Notes under the pieces: generated by a model | Seen by the model: the letters and a program-made list of their open reading frames with translations, nothing else | The model's database searches: none | What the model was told of the DNA's origin: nothing | Translations under genes and position numbers: made by a program | From: Acidobacteriota bacterium | GTDB lineage: Bacteria > Acidobacteriota > Vicinamibacteria > Vicinamibacterales > JAFNAJ01 | Assembly (NCBI GenBank): GCA_017860085.1 | Contig: JAFNAJ010000073.1 | Location: 1 to 11,284 of the forward strand | DNA: 11,284 bases | Reading direction: 5' to 3' | Part shown: positions 1 to 6,889 of the stretch, piece by piece | Numbering within the stretch: the stretch's first letter is position 1 | Layout of the letters: each line of letters starts with the position of its first letter

Positions 1-521
1 ACCTCTTCGAACAGTTCCAGGGCTGCCGTGCCCTGGCCGGCAATGACGTCGGGATGGTCGAACGGCGGCACCAGCGTGAGCCCTCGCTCCTCCGCGAGCT
101 GCCGACCGATCGCCTCGCGATTCCCCGTGGCGCGGTCGTACGTCACCACCTGGCCTCCGTAGCCGCGTGTGGCTTCGAGTTTCACCGCGGGCGCATCGTC
201 CGGCATCACGATGGTCACCGGGATGCCGAGCATCCGGCCAGCCAGCGACATGGCCTGGGCGTGATTGCCCGACGAGTAGGTCATCACGCCTCGACGTCGC
301 TGGTCGGGCGTGAGCTTGGCGAGCGCGTTGTAGGCGCCACGAAACTTGAAGGCGCCGGCCCGCTGGAAGTTCTCGCACTTGAAGAACACGTCGGCGCTCG
401 TGCGCTCGTTGACGGTGCGCGAGGTGATCACGGGCGTGCGGTGGGCGACGCCGGCCAGCCGCGCGGCCGCTGCCAGCACATCGTCAAACCCAGGAAGGTG
501 GATCGCGTCGCTCGATGACAT
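1..521 (-). CDS. PLP-dependent threonine/serine dehydratase or racemase (fold type II), N-terminal part
   Basis: This is the first 173 residues of a tryptophan-synthase-beta-fold (fold type II) PLP enzyme; the rest lies beyond base 1. The start is ATG at 519-521, and an in-frame TAG lies 15 bases upstream, so no longer form is possible. The PLP Schiff-base lysine is seen as Lys59 in AGAFKFRGAYNA. The phosphate-binding loop SSGNHAQA is at residues 83-90. HPDVIAGQGTAALEL near residues 157-170 is typical of threonine dehydratase, serine racemase and hydroxyaspartate dehydratase proteins. Such enzymes deaminate L-threonine or L-serine to 2-oxo acids, or racemise serine, in the cytoplasm. The visible part cannot separate these activities, and it cannot show whether a C-terminal ACT domain exists. 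The gene is divergent from the M24 peptidase. No clear Shine-Dalgarno sequence precedes the ATG. The family is certain; the substrate is not. Confidence 0.9.
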   Translation of the reverse strand, partial: MSSSDAIHLPGFDDVLAAAARLAGVAHRTPVITSRTVNERTSADVFFKCENFQRAGAFKFRGAYNALAKLTPDQRRRGVMTYSSGNHAQAMSLAGRMLGIPVTIVMPDDAPAVKLEATRGYGGQVVTYDRATGNREAIGRQLAEERGLTLVPPFDHPDVIAGQGTAALELFEE

Positions 522-530
522 CGAGGCCGC

Positions 531-558
531 ATTCTACATCCGGAGCCCGCTGTATACT
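531..558. promoter_or_regulatory. Possible divergent promoter elements between dehydratase and M24 peptidase
   Basis: The 101-base gap between the two divergent genes holds an AT-richer patch. On the plus strand TATACT at 553-558 matches five of six positions of a -10 box and could serve the peptidase at 623. On the minus strand TAGAAT (531-536) also matches five of six and lies about 10 bases before the dehydratase ATG. I see no convincing -35 at the right spacing for either, so this is a weak call. Confidence 0.3.
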
Positions 559-622
559 GCGGCACCACGCGTGACGCCCGATCGCAACCCTCAGGGCCGG
601 CCCGCGTGAGGAGGACCCTGCC

Positions 623-1906
623 ATGGTGACCCGCCGCTCGTTCCTGTGGATGTCATCGCTGGGTGCGGCCGTTGCCGGTGCGCCACGTGCGCTCGCGCAG
701 TCGGTCCCCCAGGGCGACGCGGCACTGCCCCCGTCGATCGCCAGCCTGTCGTCCATGCGCGATCGCGCCGTGGCGATCAGCAAGGACGAACGGGCCGCGA
801 GGGTCGAAAAGGCAAAGCGGCTGATGGCCGGGGAGAAGATGGATGGCCTGATGCTCACGGGTGGAACCTCGATGGTCTACTTCACCGGCATGCGGTGGTG
901 GCTCAGCGAGCGGCTGACCGCCGTGATCATCCCGGTCGAAGGCACAGCGTTCGTCGTCACACCCGCCTTCGAGGAGGAGCGCACGCGGGAGCAGTTGGCG
1001 GACGGGCCGCTCGACAAGGCCGACGTCCTCACGTGGCAGGAAGACGAGAGCCCCTACGACCGCGTGGCGCAAGGACTGCGGGCGCGCGGGATCGTGACCG
1101 GTCGCCTCGGCATCGAGGAGACCGTCCGGTACGTGTTCAGCAGCGGCGTGAGTCAGGCCGCGACGGCGCTGACCCTCACGAGCGGGACTCCCGTGACCGC
1201 CGGGTGCCGCATGGTCAAGGACTCGCACGAAATCGCCTTGATGCGACTGGCCGCCGAGGTCACGTGGAAGGCCTACGAGGCCGCCTGGAAGGCCCTCAAG
1301 GAGGGCATGACGCAGGCCGACTTCGCACGGCTCGTGCAGTCGGCTCACCAGCGCCTCGGTTTCACGGGGGGTGCCGGGGTCCAGGTCGGCGAGTACTCGG
1401 CACTTCCCCACGGTTCAGTGCAACCGCAGGTCATCCGCGAGGGCACGATCCTGCTCATGGATGGAGGGTGCAGCGTGGAGGGGTACGCGTCGGACATCAG
1501 CCGGACGTTCGTGCTCGGCAAGCCGACCGACAGGATGAAGAAGGTGTTCGACATCGATCGCCGCGCACAGGACGCGGCGCTGGCTGCGGCCCGGCCCGGC
1601 GTGCCGTGCGAGGCCGTGGATCGGGCGGCACGCACGGTGGTCGAGGACGCCGGTTTCGGCCCAGACTACGCGTACTTCACCCACCGCGTCGGTCATGGCA
1701 TGGGGATGGACGGCCACGAGTGGCCGTACCTGGTCCGCGGCAACACGTTGCCGCTCGCGGCCGGGATGACGTTCAGTAACGAGCCGGGGATCTACATTCG
1801 TGGCGAGTTCGGCGTACGGGTCGAGGACGACATGCTGATCACCGAGAACGGCGCCGAGTTGTTCACGCCCCAGAGTCCGTCGCTCGAGAATCCATTCGGG
1901 ACATAG
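623..1906 (+). CDS. M24 family metallopeptidase (Xaa-Pro aminopeptidase/prolidase type), Tat-exported
   Basis: This 427-residue protein is a dinuclear-metal peptidase of the 'pita-bread' fold that removes or cleaves X-Pro peptides. The N-terminus carries a twin-arginine signal: TRRSFLW at residues 3-9, then a small-residue hydrophobic stretch ending in ALAQ near 23-26. The enzyme is therefore probably folded in the cytoplasm and exported to the periplasm. A creatinase N-like domain spans roughly 50-200 and the M24 catalytic domain roughly 205-420. All five metal ligands are visible: Asp280 (LLMDGG), Asp291 (SDISRTF), His358 (VGHGMGM), Glu387 (FSNEPG) and Glu401 (VRVEDDM). His263 (LPHGS) and His365 (DGHEWP) match further active-site histidines. 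The start is set by GAGGAGGA at 608-615, seven bases before the ATG. It is transcribed away from the dehydratase and converges on the aminotransferase. Peptide specificity cannot be read from the sequence. Confidence 0.93.
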   Translation: MVTRRSFLWMSSLGAAVAGAPRALAQSVPQGDAALPPSIASLSSMRDRAVAISKDERAARVEKAKRLMAGEKMDGLMLTGGTSMVYFTGMRWWLSERLTAVIIPVEGTAFVVTPAFEEERTREQLADGPLDKADVLTWQEDESPYDRVAQGLRARGIVTGRLGIEETVRYVFSSGVSQAATALTLTSGTPVTAGCRMVKDSHEIALMRLAAEVTWKAYEAAWKALKEGMTQADFARLVQSAHQRLGFTGGAGVQVGEYSALPHGSVQPQVIREGTILLMDGGCSVEGYASDISRTFVLGKPTDRMKKVFDIDRRAQDAALAAARPGVPCEAVDRAARTVVEDAGFGPDYAYFTHRVGHGMGMDGHEWPYLVRGNTLPLAAGMTFSNEPGIYIRGEFGVRVEDDMLITENGAELFTPQSPSLENPFGT

Positions 1907-1954
1907 TCGAATCTCGGCGCTCGACGTTCGGCAGAGACTCTCAGTTGCGGTAGG

Positions 1955-1968
1955 GGGGCTTCAGCCCC
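1955..1968. terminator. Short GC hairpin between convergent genes, possible bidirectional terminator
   Basis: GGGGC-TTCA-GCCCC forms a five-base-pair stem with a four-base loop in the 82-base gap between the ends of the M24 peptidase and the aminotransferase. Its place between convergent genes fits transcription termination. No T-tract follows on either strand, so intrinsic termination is doubtful. A GC hairpin of this form could equally be a copy of a dispersed palindromic repeat. Confidence 0.3.
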
Positions 1969-1988
1969 GCCTGGTCGCGCAGTCGATA

Positions 1989-3105
1989 TCAGGCGGCAAT
2001 CGCGCGCAGACCGCCGACCAGACGGTCGAGGCCTTCCTCGACCGTGGCCTGATCGAGGGCGCCATACGACACGCGCAGGTGGCACCCGTCGGTCAGGCCA
2101 AACGCCTCGCCGGGCACGACCGCCACGCGGTGCTCCCGTACCAGGCGCTCGGCCACCGTCATCGAGTCGAGCATCCGCGATCTCCGCGAGCCGCGCGTAG
2201 ACGGCGCGGCGAACGCCGGCCAGACGGGTCACGTGCGTGTCGCAGTACGACCGGCCCTCGCCAAGCGCAGCCAGGGCGCTGCGCTGCGACACGCGCGCCG
2301 GACAGATGAGCACGGTGTCCTGGATCTTGTTGACGGCCTCGACGAGGTGCGACGGCAGCACCATGTAGCCGATGCGCCAGCTCGCCATCCCGTAGCTCTT
2401 CGACATCGAAAAGAGCGAGATGGTGTGCGATCCGGCCGCGTCCATGCTGCCGGGCGAGAAGTGCCGTGCGCCATCGTAGACGAAGTACTCGTACGCCTCG
2501 TCGTGAATGTGGTAGATGCCCCGCACCGCGCACAGCTCGTTGACCGCTCGCAGCGCCGCTTCGGGATACACCGCGCCGCTCGGGTTGTTGGGCGAGATGG
2601 TCACGACGGCACGGGTGCGTGAGGTGACCGCCTCCGCAATCCGCTCGGGCACGAGCTGGTATTGGCCATCGGTCGCCACGGCGACCGCTCGACACCCGGC
2701 GATTCCCACGGCCATCTCGTGGTTGAAGTAGTAGGGAGCCTGCAGGATCACCTCGTCGCCTGGATCGGCAGTGGCGAGCACGGCGTTCATGAAGGCCATG
2801 TTGGCGCCAGCCGTCACGACCAGGCGCGACTCGGTCCCGAGGCGGATGCCGTTGTCCACCGCAAGCTTGCCGGTCAAGGCTTCGACGAGCTCGGGGTCTC
2901 CCTCGACGGGGCCGTAGAGATGGTCGGCCGGATCGGCACCGAATCGCCTCGCGGCGTCGAGCGCCGCCGGCGGGGGCCCGTACGACACCACGCCCTGGCC
3001 CAGCGAGATCGTGCCCGGGGTCTCACGAATCCACCGCCCCAGGATCGGGATCACGGGCGCCTGCACGCCGTGCACGCGCGGCGACTCGGGCATGGCGCGC
3101 ATCAT
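1989..3105 (-). pseudogene. Class I/II PLP aminotransferase, broken by a frameshifting internal deletion
   Basis: The gene reads as a fold type I aminotransferase in two frames. From ATG at 3103-3105 to about 2173 it gives 311 residues, and the C-terminal 60 residues continue in another frame down to the stop at 1989. Visible motifs are SPNNPSG (171-177), the PLP N1 aspartate and tyrosine in HDEAYEYF (Asp202, Tyr205), the Schiff-base Lys236 in SMSKSYG, and Arg244 in SWRIGY. The second frame holds VVPGEAFGLTDG and the carboxylate-binding arginine in HLRVSYG. The join runs LAEIAD then LDSMTVAERL, so the usual PxGAFYxF-type segment of about 20-25 residues is missing. Family enzymes are near 390 residues; the two parts sum to about 371. 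The start overlaps the methyltransferase stop (ATGA), so it is coupled to the exporter operon. ATGs at 3102 and 3093 are alternatives. The substrate amino acid is unknown. An assembly error at 2173 could also explain the break. Confidence 0.82.
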
Positions 3106-3605
3106 ACCCGGTCGAGGCTGGCCACGTACTTCCGCAGGAGTTCGAACAGCACCACGCCCCCGGCGGTGGCCACGTTGAGGGATCCCTTCATCCCACGCAT
3201 GGGGATGTGCACGAGGGTGTCGGCTGCCTCGACGAGCGACGGACGCACGCCCTCGACCTCGTGCCCGAACACGAGGCAGACGGGAAACGCCGGGTGCCAC
3301 TCGAACACGTCCACCCCGCGAACGTCCGTTTCCACGACGGCGATCTCGTAGCCGGCGCCGCGCAGTGCGTCGACTCGCGGCCTCGCGTACCGCACCGACT
3401 CCCACACCACGTGGTCTTCGGCCCCAAGCGCGGTCTTCGTGATCTGCCGGCTGGGAGGACACCCGGTAATGCCGGCAAGCACGAGGCGCTCGAGCCGGAC
3501 GGCGTCCGCGGTCCGGAAGAACGCACCCACGTTGTAGAGGCTTCGCACGTCGTCGAGCACGACGACGACGGGCAGCGTTCCCACGTGGTCGAAGGACGCG
3601 GCCAT
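3102..3605 (-). CDS. SpoU/TrmH family RNA 2'-O-methyltransferase
   Basis: This 167-residue protein is a single SPOUT-fold domain without the N-terminal substrate-binding extension found in RlmB-type members. SpoU enzymes transfer a methyl group from S-adenosylmethionine to the 2'-OH of a tRNA or rRNA nucleotide, using a trefoil knot as a dimer. Motif 1 is visible as LYNVGAFFRTADA (Asn25, Arg31). Motif 2 is LVFGHEVEGV at 111-120. Motif 3 is IPMRGMKGSLNVATAGG at 134-150, with the cofactor-loop Ser142 and Asn144. The start ATG at 3603-3605 lies three bases after the permease stop, and its stop overlaps the aminotransferase start as ATGA. It is thus the eighth gene of the operon-like run, though nothing links it functionally to export. 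The exact RNA target cannot be told from the sequence. Confidence 0.92.
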   Translation of the reverse strand: MAASFDHVGTLPVVVVLDDVRSLYNVGAFFRTADAVRLERLVLAGITGCPPSRQITKTALGAEDHVVWESVRYARPRVDALRGAGYEIAVVETDVRGVDVFEWHPAFPVCLVFGHEVEGVRPSLVEAADTLVHIPMRGMKGSLNVATAGGVVLFELLRKYVASLDRV

Positions 3606-3608
3606 GCC

Positions 3609-4724
3609 CTACCCGACCTGCTTCGAGGAGCGGAGCACGGACAGGCCGAAGATGACCAGGCCCAGGCCAAGCAGCGCCGTGGCCTGTGGCCAGAGCGTCT
3701 CCAATCCGACCCCTTTCAGGAAGATGCTGCGGACGATCACGAGGTAGTACCGCAGCGGCAGGATGTAGCTGAACTGCTGAATCACCCTGGGCATGTTCTC
3801 GATGGGGACGATGAAGCCAGACAGGTAGACCATCGGCATCATGATGAAGAACGCGGTCGTCATCATCGCCTGCTGCTGCGTACGGGACACCGTCGAGACG
3901 AAGAGGCCGAGACCGAGCGTGTTGAGCAGGTAGACCAACGTCAGCCCGAGCAGCAAGAACGGGCTGCCGCGCAGGGGCACCTCAAACCAGAACACGGCCA
4001 GGCCCATCACGAGGATCACATCGACGAGTCCAATGAGGCCATACGGCAGCAGCTTGCCCACCATCAGCTCCGAAGGCGTGATCGGCGTCACATTGAGCTG
4101 TTCGAGGGTCCCCTGCTCCCTCTCGCGCACGATGGCCATGGCAGTGAGCATGGTGGTCATCACGAGGAGAACCAGGGCGAGCACGGCCGGCACCATGAAG
4201 AGACGGCTCTCGAGTTGCGGGTTGAACCACACGCGCACCTCGACATCGAGCGACCCCTTCCTGAGCACCGGGAGCCGGGCTGTCGCCAGATCGGCAGCGT
4301 ACCCGGCTACCAGTGTCGAGGCGTAGCCAATGACGATGTTGGACGAGTTGCCGTCGGTGCCGTCGACGATCGCCTGCACCGTGGCTGGCTCGCCGCGCGT
4401 GATCCGCTCGCCATAGCCTTCGGGCACCACGAGGCCAAGCCACGCGTTCGCGGTGAGCAGGTCGTCATCGATTTCGTTCACCGACGTCCGCGTGCCGGTG
4501 ATCCTGAAATAGGGGGATGCCTCGAAGCGGCTCAAGAGGTCGCGGCTGGCGGCCGTGCCGTCGTGGTCGACGACGACCGTCGGCACGTCCTGGATGTCGA
4601 GCGTGGCCGCATAGCCCAGGAGCAGCAACTGGACGACCGGCGCAACCAGCACGACGCGCAGCGCCCGCGGGTCGCGCCGCAGCTCGACGAACTCCTTCAC
4701 GATCAGGCTCCGGATGCGGCGCAT
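3609..4724 (-). CDS. ABC-2 type exporter permease, YbhR-like
   Basis: This is a 371-residue integral membrane subunit of an ABC-2 exporter. It has one N-terminal membrane helix (about 22-41), a long periplasmic domain (about 43-172), then a block of five or so helices from 175 to 365. The conserved WFNPQLESRLFMVP (166-179) ends the periplasmic domain. VREREQGTLEQLNVTP (199-214) is the cytoplasmic coupling segment. LSGFIVPIENMP (301-312) is the late loop. The start RRIRSLIVKEFVELRRDPR and the EREQGTLEQL segment resemble E. coli YbhR more than YbhS, as recalled from memory. It follows the YbhS-like permease after an 18-base gap, in the same order as in ybhSR, and is the same length as that protein, so the two likely form a heterodimeric channel. 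No strong Shine-Dalgarno sequence is seen. The substrate is unknown; enterobacterial relatives export drugs and possibly alkali cations. Confidence 0.92.
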   Translation of the reverse strand: MRRIRSLIVKEFVELRRDPRALRVVLVAPVVQLLLLGYAATLDIQDVPTVVVDHDGTAASRDLLSRFEASPYFRITGTRTSVNEIDDDLLTANAWLGLVVPEGYGERITRGEPATVQAIVDGTDGNSSNIVIGYASTLVAGYAADLATARLPVLRKGSLDVEVRVWFNPQLESRLFMVPAVLALVLLVMTTMLTAMAIVREREQGTLEQLNVTPITPSELMVGKLLPYGLIGLVDVILVMGLAVFWFEVPLRGSPFLLLGLTLVYLLNTLGLGLFVSTVSRTQQQAMMTTAFFIMMPMVYLSGFIVPIENMPRVIQQFSYILPLRYYLVIVRSIFLKGVGLETLWPQATALLGLGLVIFGLSVLRSSKQVG

Positions 4725-4742
4725 GGTCGTCTGCAGCCTGTC

Positions 4743-5858
4743 TCACTCCCGTTCGCGGGCCAGGCGCACCGATGCCAGCCCGAGGACCAGCGTGGCGAAC
4801 ACCAGCAGGGCCCCGACCTGCGGCCAGATCTCCGCCACGCCCACGCCCTTCAACACGATGCCGCGCAGCGCCGACAGGTAGTAGCGAGCGGGCACGATGT
4901 ACGTGACGTACTGGAGGAACACCGGCATGTTCGCGATCGGGAAGATGAAGCCCGAGAGGACAATCGTGGGAAGAAACGACGTGATCAGGGCAACCTGGAA
5001 GGCGAACTGCTGCGAGTTGGCGATGGTCGAGATGAACAGGCCGAAGCCGAGCGCGGCCACGAGGAAGAGCGCGGTCACACTCATCAGCAGCGGCCACGAT
5101 CCCCGCATGGGCATGTCGAACACGAGCATGCCGGCGAGGAGGATGCTCATCGAGGACACGAACGACAGGAGCAGGTAGGGCAGGGCCTTCCCCACCACGT
5201 ACGACAGGGTGCCGATCGGCGCCATCCGGATCTGCTCCATCGTGCCGAACTCCTTCTCGCGGACGATGGCCAGGGCCGTGAGGACGACGGCCGTGAATGT
5301 GGCGATGAAGGCGATGAGACCCGGAACGAGGAAGATCGTGCTGCGAAGCTCGGGGTTGAACCAGACTCGCGGCTCCAGGGCAATTGGCGCCGTGACGGCC
5401 ACGCCCAGGCGTTCGGCCCGCAGCGCCACCGACACGCCCCGCACGATCGCATTGGCGTAACCCACGACGGCATTGGCCGTGTTGGCGTTGTCGCCGTTGA
5501 CGATCACCTGCACGGCGGCGTCGCGACCCGACTCGAGTCGGCGCGCGGTGGCTTCGGGAATCACGAGCACGGCGCGGGCCCGATCGCTGTCGACGAGCGC
5601 GCGGATCTCGCGCTCGTGGTCGATGGTCGCGACGAGATCGAAGTAGCCGGAATTGACGAACGCCGAGACGATGGCGCGGCTCGTGGCGCTGTGGTCCCGA
5701 TCCTGCACGGCCAGCCGCACGTGGCGGATGTCGAAGTTGAGCGCGTACCCGTAGAGCAGGAGCAGGAAGAACGGCATGAAGAGCACGATCGCCAGCGTTC
5801 GGGCATCGCGCACGATCTGCCGGAACTCCTTGAGGCCGATCGCCAGCGCGCTCTTCAC
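4743..5858 (-). CDS. ABC-2 type exporter permease, YbhS-like
   Basis: This 371-residue membrane protein is a paralogue of the downstream permease and can be aligned to it along its whole length. The cytoplasmic start GLKEFRQIVRDART is typical of YbhS-type subunits. A first helix spans about 22-41. The periplasmic domain (about 45-172) contains NGDNANTANAVVGYAN (121-136) and ends in WFNPELRSTIFLVPG (166-180). A cytoplasmic REKEFGTMEQI (200-210) follows the second helix, and LSGFIFPIANMP (301-312) precedes the last helices. The start is GTG at 5856-5858, chosen because GTGA overlaps the stop of the ATPase gene and gives the normal family N-terminus. The permease probably pairs with the YbhR-like protein and is driven by the two ATPases encoded upstream. 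The inner-membrane location is inferred from the helix pattern. Confidence 0.92.
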   Translation of the reverse strand: MKSALAIGLKEFRQIVRDARTLAIVLFMPFFLLLLYGYALNFDIRHVRLAVQDRDHSATSRAIVSAFVNSGYFDLVATIDHEREIRALVDSDRARAVLVIPEATARRLESGRDAAVQVIVNGDNANTANAVVGYANAIVRGVSVALRAERLGVAVTAPIALEPRVWFNPELRSTIFLVPGLIAFIATFTAVVLTALAIVREKEFGTMEQIRMAPIGTLSYVVGKALPYLLLSFVSSMSILLAGMLVFDMPMRGSWPLLMSVTALFLVAALGFGLFISTIANSQQFAFQVALITSFLPTIVLSGFIFPIANMPVFLQYVTYIVPARYYLSALRGIVLKGVGVAEIWPQVGALLVFATLVLGLASVRLARERE

Positions 5859-6889
5859 GGTCGTCTCTCCCCAGCCGCCACGGCATTCGCCTCGCTCGCG
5901 CGCTCGACGACGTCGAGGAAGACGTCCTCGAGCGACGGAAGGACCAAGCCGGCAGCTGCGACGTCGAGGCCGCCCGCGCGCACCCAGGTGACGACATCAT
6001 CCACCGAAGTCTCCGGGCTGCGAAGCACGGCGTGCACGTCGGTGCCGAACACCGTCGTCTTCTCGACGGCCGGGTGCTCGTCGAGCCGTCGCATGACGGC
6101 GACCGGCTGCAGCGTCTGCACCTCGATGATGGGCCTTCCCGAGAACACGCGCTTGAGCTCGGAGGTGGTGCCCAACGCCGCCAGCCGTCCCGCGTGTATC
6201 ACCGCGATGCGGTGACAGTGCTCGGCCTCGTCGAGGTAGTGGGTGGTGACGAGCACCGTCACGCCCTCGGCCGCGAGCCGCCTGATGAGATCCCAGAAGC
6301 GGCGCCGTGAGAGCGGGTCGACCCCGCCGGTAGGCTCGTCGAGAAACACGATGGGCGGCTCGTGCAGGATGGCGCACCCGAGTGCGAGACGCTGCCGCCA
6401 CCCTCCAGCCAGGTCACTCGTCAGCTGATGCTCGCGGCCGGTGAGGCCAGCCATCTCGATGGCAAAGCGGCGCCGGGCCTCGAAGCGGGATCCCCGGATG
6501 CCGTACACGCCGGCGAAGAACCGGATGTTCTGGTCGACCGTCAGGCGCTCGTAGAGCGAGAAGCGCTGAGACATGTAGCCGATGCGGCGCTTGACGCCTT
6601 CGGGATCGCGCCTGACGTCGACGCCGCCCACGGTGGCGGACCCGGACGACGGGACGAGCAGGCCGCACAGCATGCGAATGGTCGTCGACTTGCCGGCCCC
6701 GTTGGCACCCAGGAACCCGAAGATCTCGCCGCGCCGGACGGTGAAGCTGAGGCGATCCACGGCGACGAAGTCGCCGAAGCGTCGCGTCAGCTCACGGGCG
6801 TCGATCGCGGCATCGCTGGCTCGTTCGCCGAGCGCCGGACGCCGAGAGCCGAGCCCCGAATCCCCAATCCCCAGGTTCGAGCCGTTCAT
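5855..6889 (-). CDS. ABC exporter ATPase, equivalent to the C-terminal half of YbhF (degenerate signature)
   Basis: This 344-residue cytoplasmic nucleotide-binding protein powers the exporter. Visible motifs are Walker A GANGAGKS (61-68), Q-loop Gln108 in YMSQRFSLYERLT, signature LAGGW (160-164), Walker B IVFLDE (180-185), D-loop GGVDP, and the H-loop His217 in VTTHYLDEAEHC. The signature departs from LSGGQ, whereas the Walker and H-loop residues are intact, as in the C-terminal half of YbhF/RbbA-type proteins. A C-terminal domain of about 100 residues follows and ends near PSLEDVFLDV. The start ATG at 6887-6889 overlaps the TolC-gene stop as ATGA. Residues 6-22 are encoded by a heptanucleotide repeat and precede the normal start of the ATPase domain near residue 29, so this extension looks acquired. 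No other in-frame ATG lies between it and the domain. The protein probably works with the ATPase encoded at 8226-9227. Confidence 0.92.
   Translation of the reverse strand: MNGSNLGIGDSGLGSRRPALGERASDAAIDARELTRRFGDFVAVDRLSFTVRRGEIFGFLGANGAGKSTTIRMLCGLLVPSSGSATVGGVDVRRDPEGVKRRIGYMSQRFSLYERLTVDQNIRFFAGVYGIRGSRFEARRRFAIEMAGLTGREHQLTSDLAGGWRQRLALGCAILHEPPIVFLDEPTGGVDPLSRRRFWDLIRRLAAEGVTVLVTTHYLDEAEHCHRIAVIHAGRLAALGTTSELKRVFSGRPIIEVQTLQPVAVMRRLDEHPAVEKTTVFGTDVHAVLRSPETSVDDVVTWVRAGGLDVAAAGLVLPSLEDVFLDVVERASEANAVAAGERRP
6825..6873 (-). repeat. Degenerate heptanucleotide tandem repeat, seven units, inside the ATPase gene start
   Basis: Read on the minus strand, seven successive 7-base units are TGGGGAT, TGGGGAT, TCGGGGC, TCGGCTC, TCGGCGT, CCGGCGC and TCGGCGA. 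They span exactly 49 bases with no gap. G at positions 3 and 4 of each unit is invariant. The stretch encodes LGIGDSGLGSRRPALGE, residues 6-22 of the ATPase, just after the start codon. It is G-rich on the coding strand and unlike the start of any ABC ATPase I know. Confidence 0.75.

Noticed and set aside
1792..3462. Reading the aminotransferase frame as one 556-residue protein
   Set aside because: Only residues from 3105 to about 2173 are aminotransferase. The upstream part is antisense-type sequence within the methyltransferase gene and the downstream part runs out of the family and into the end of the M24 gene.
4465..6000. A 511-codon minus-strand frame over the permease and ATPase genes
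   Set aside because: It is the shifted frame of the YbhS-like permease and ATPase genes, with Arg/Ala/Pro-rich low-complexity translation.
3207..6215. A 1002-codon open frame on the plus strand opposite the permease and methyltransferase genes
   Set aside because: It is antisense to four clear genes with intact motifs. Its translation is extreme in His, Arg, Glu and Asp with no fold-like pattern, as expected for the antisense frame of GC-rich coding DNA.
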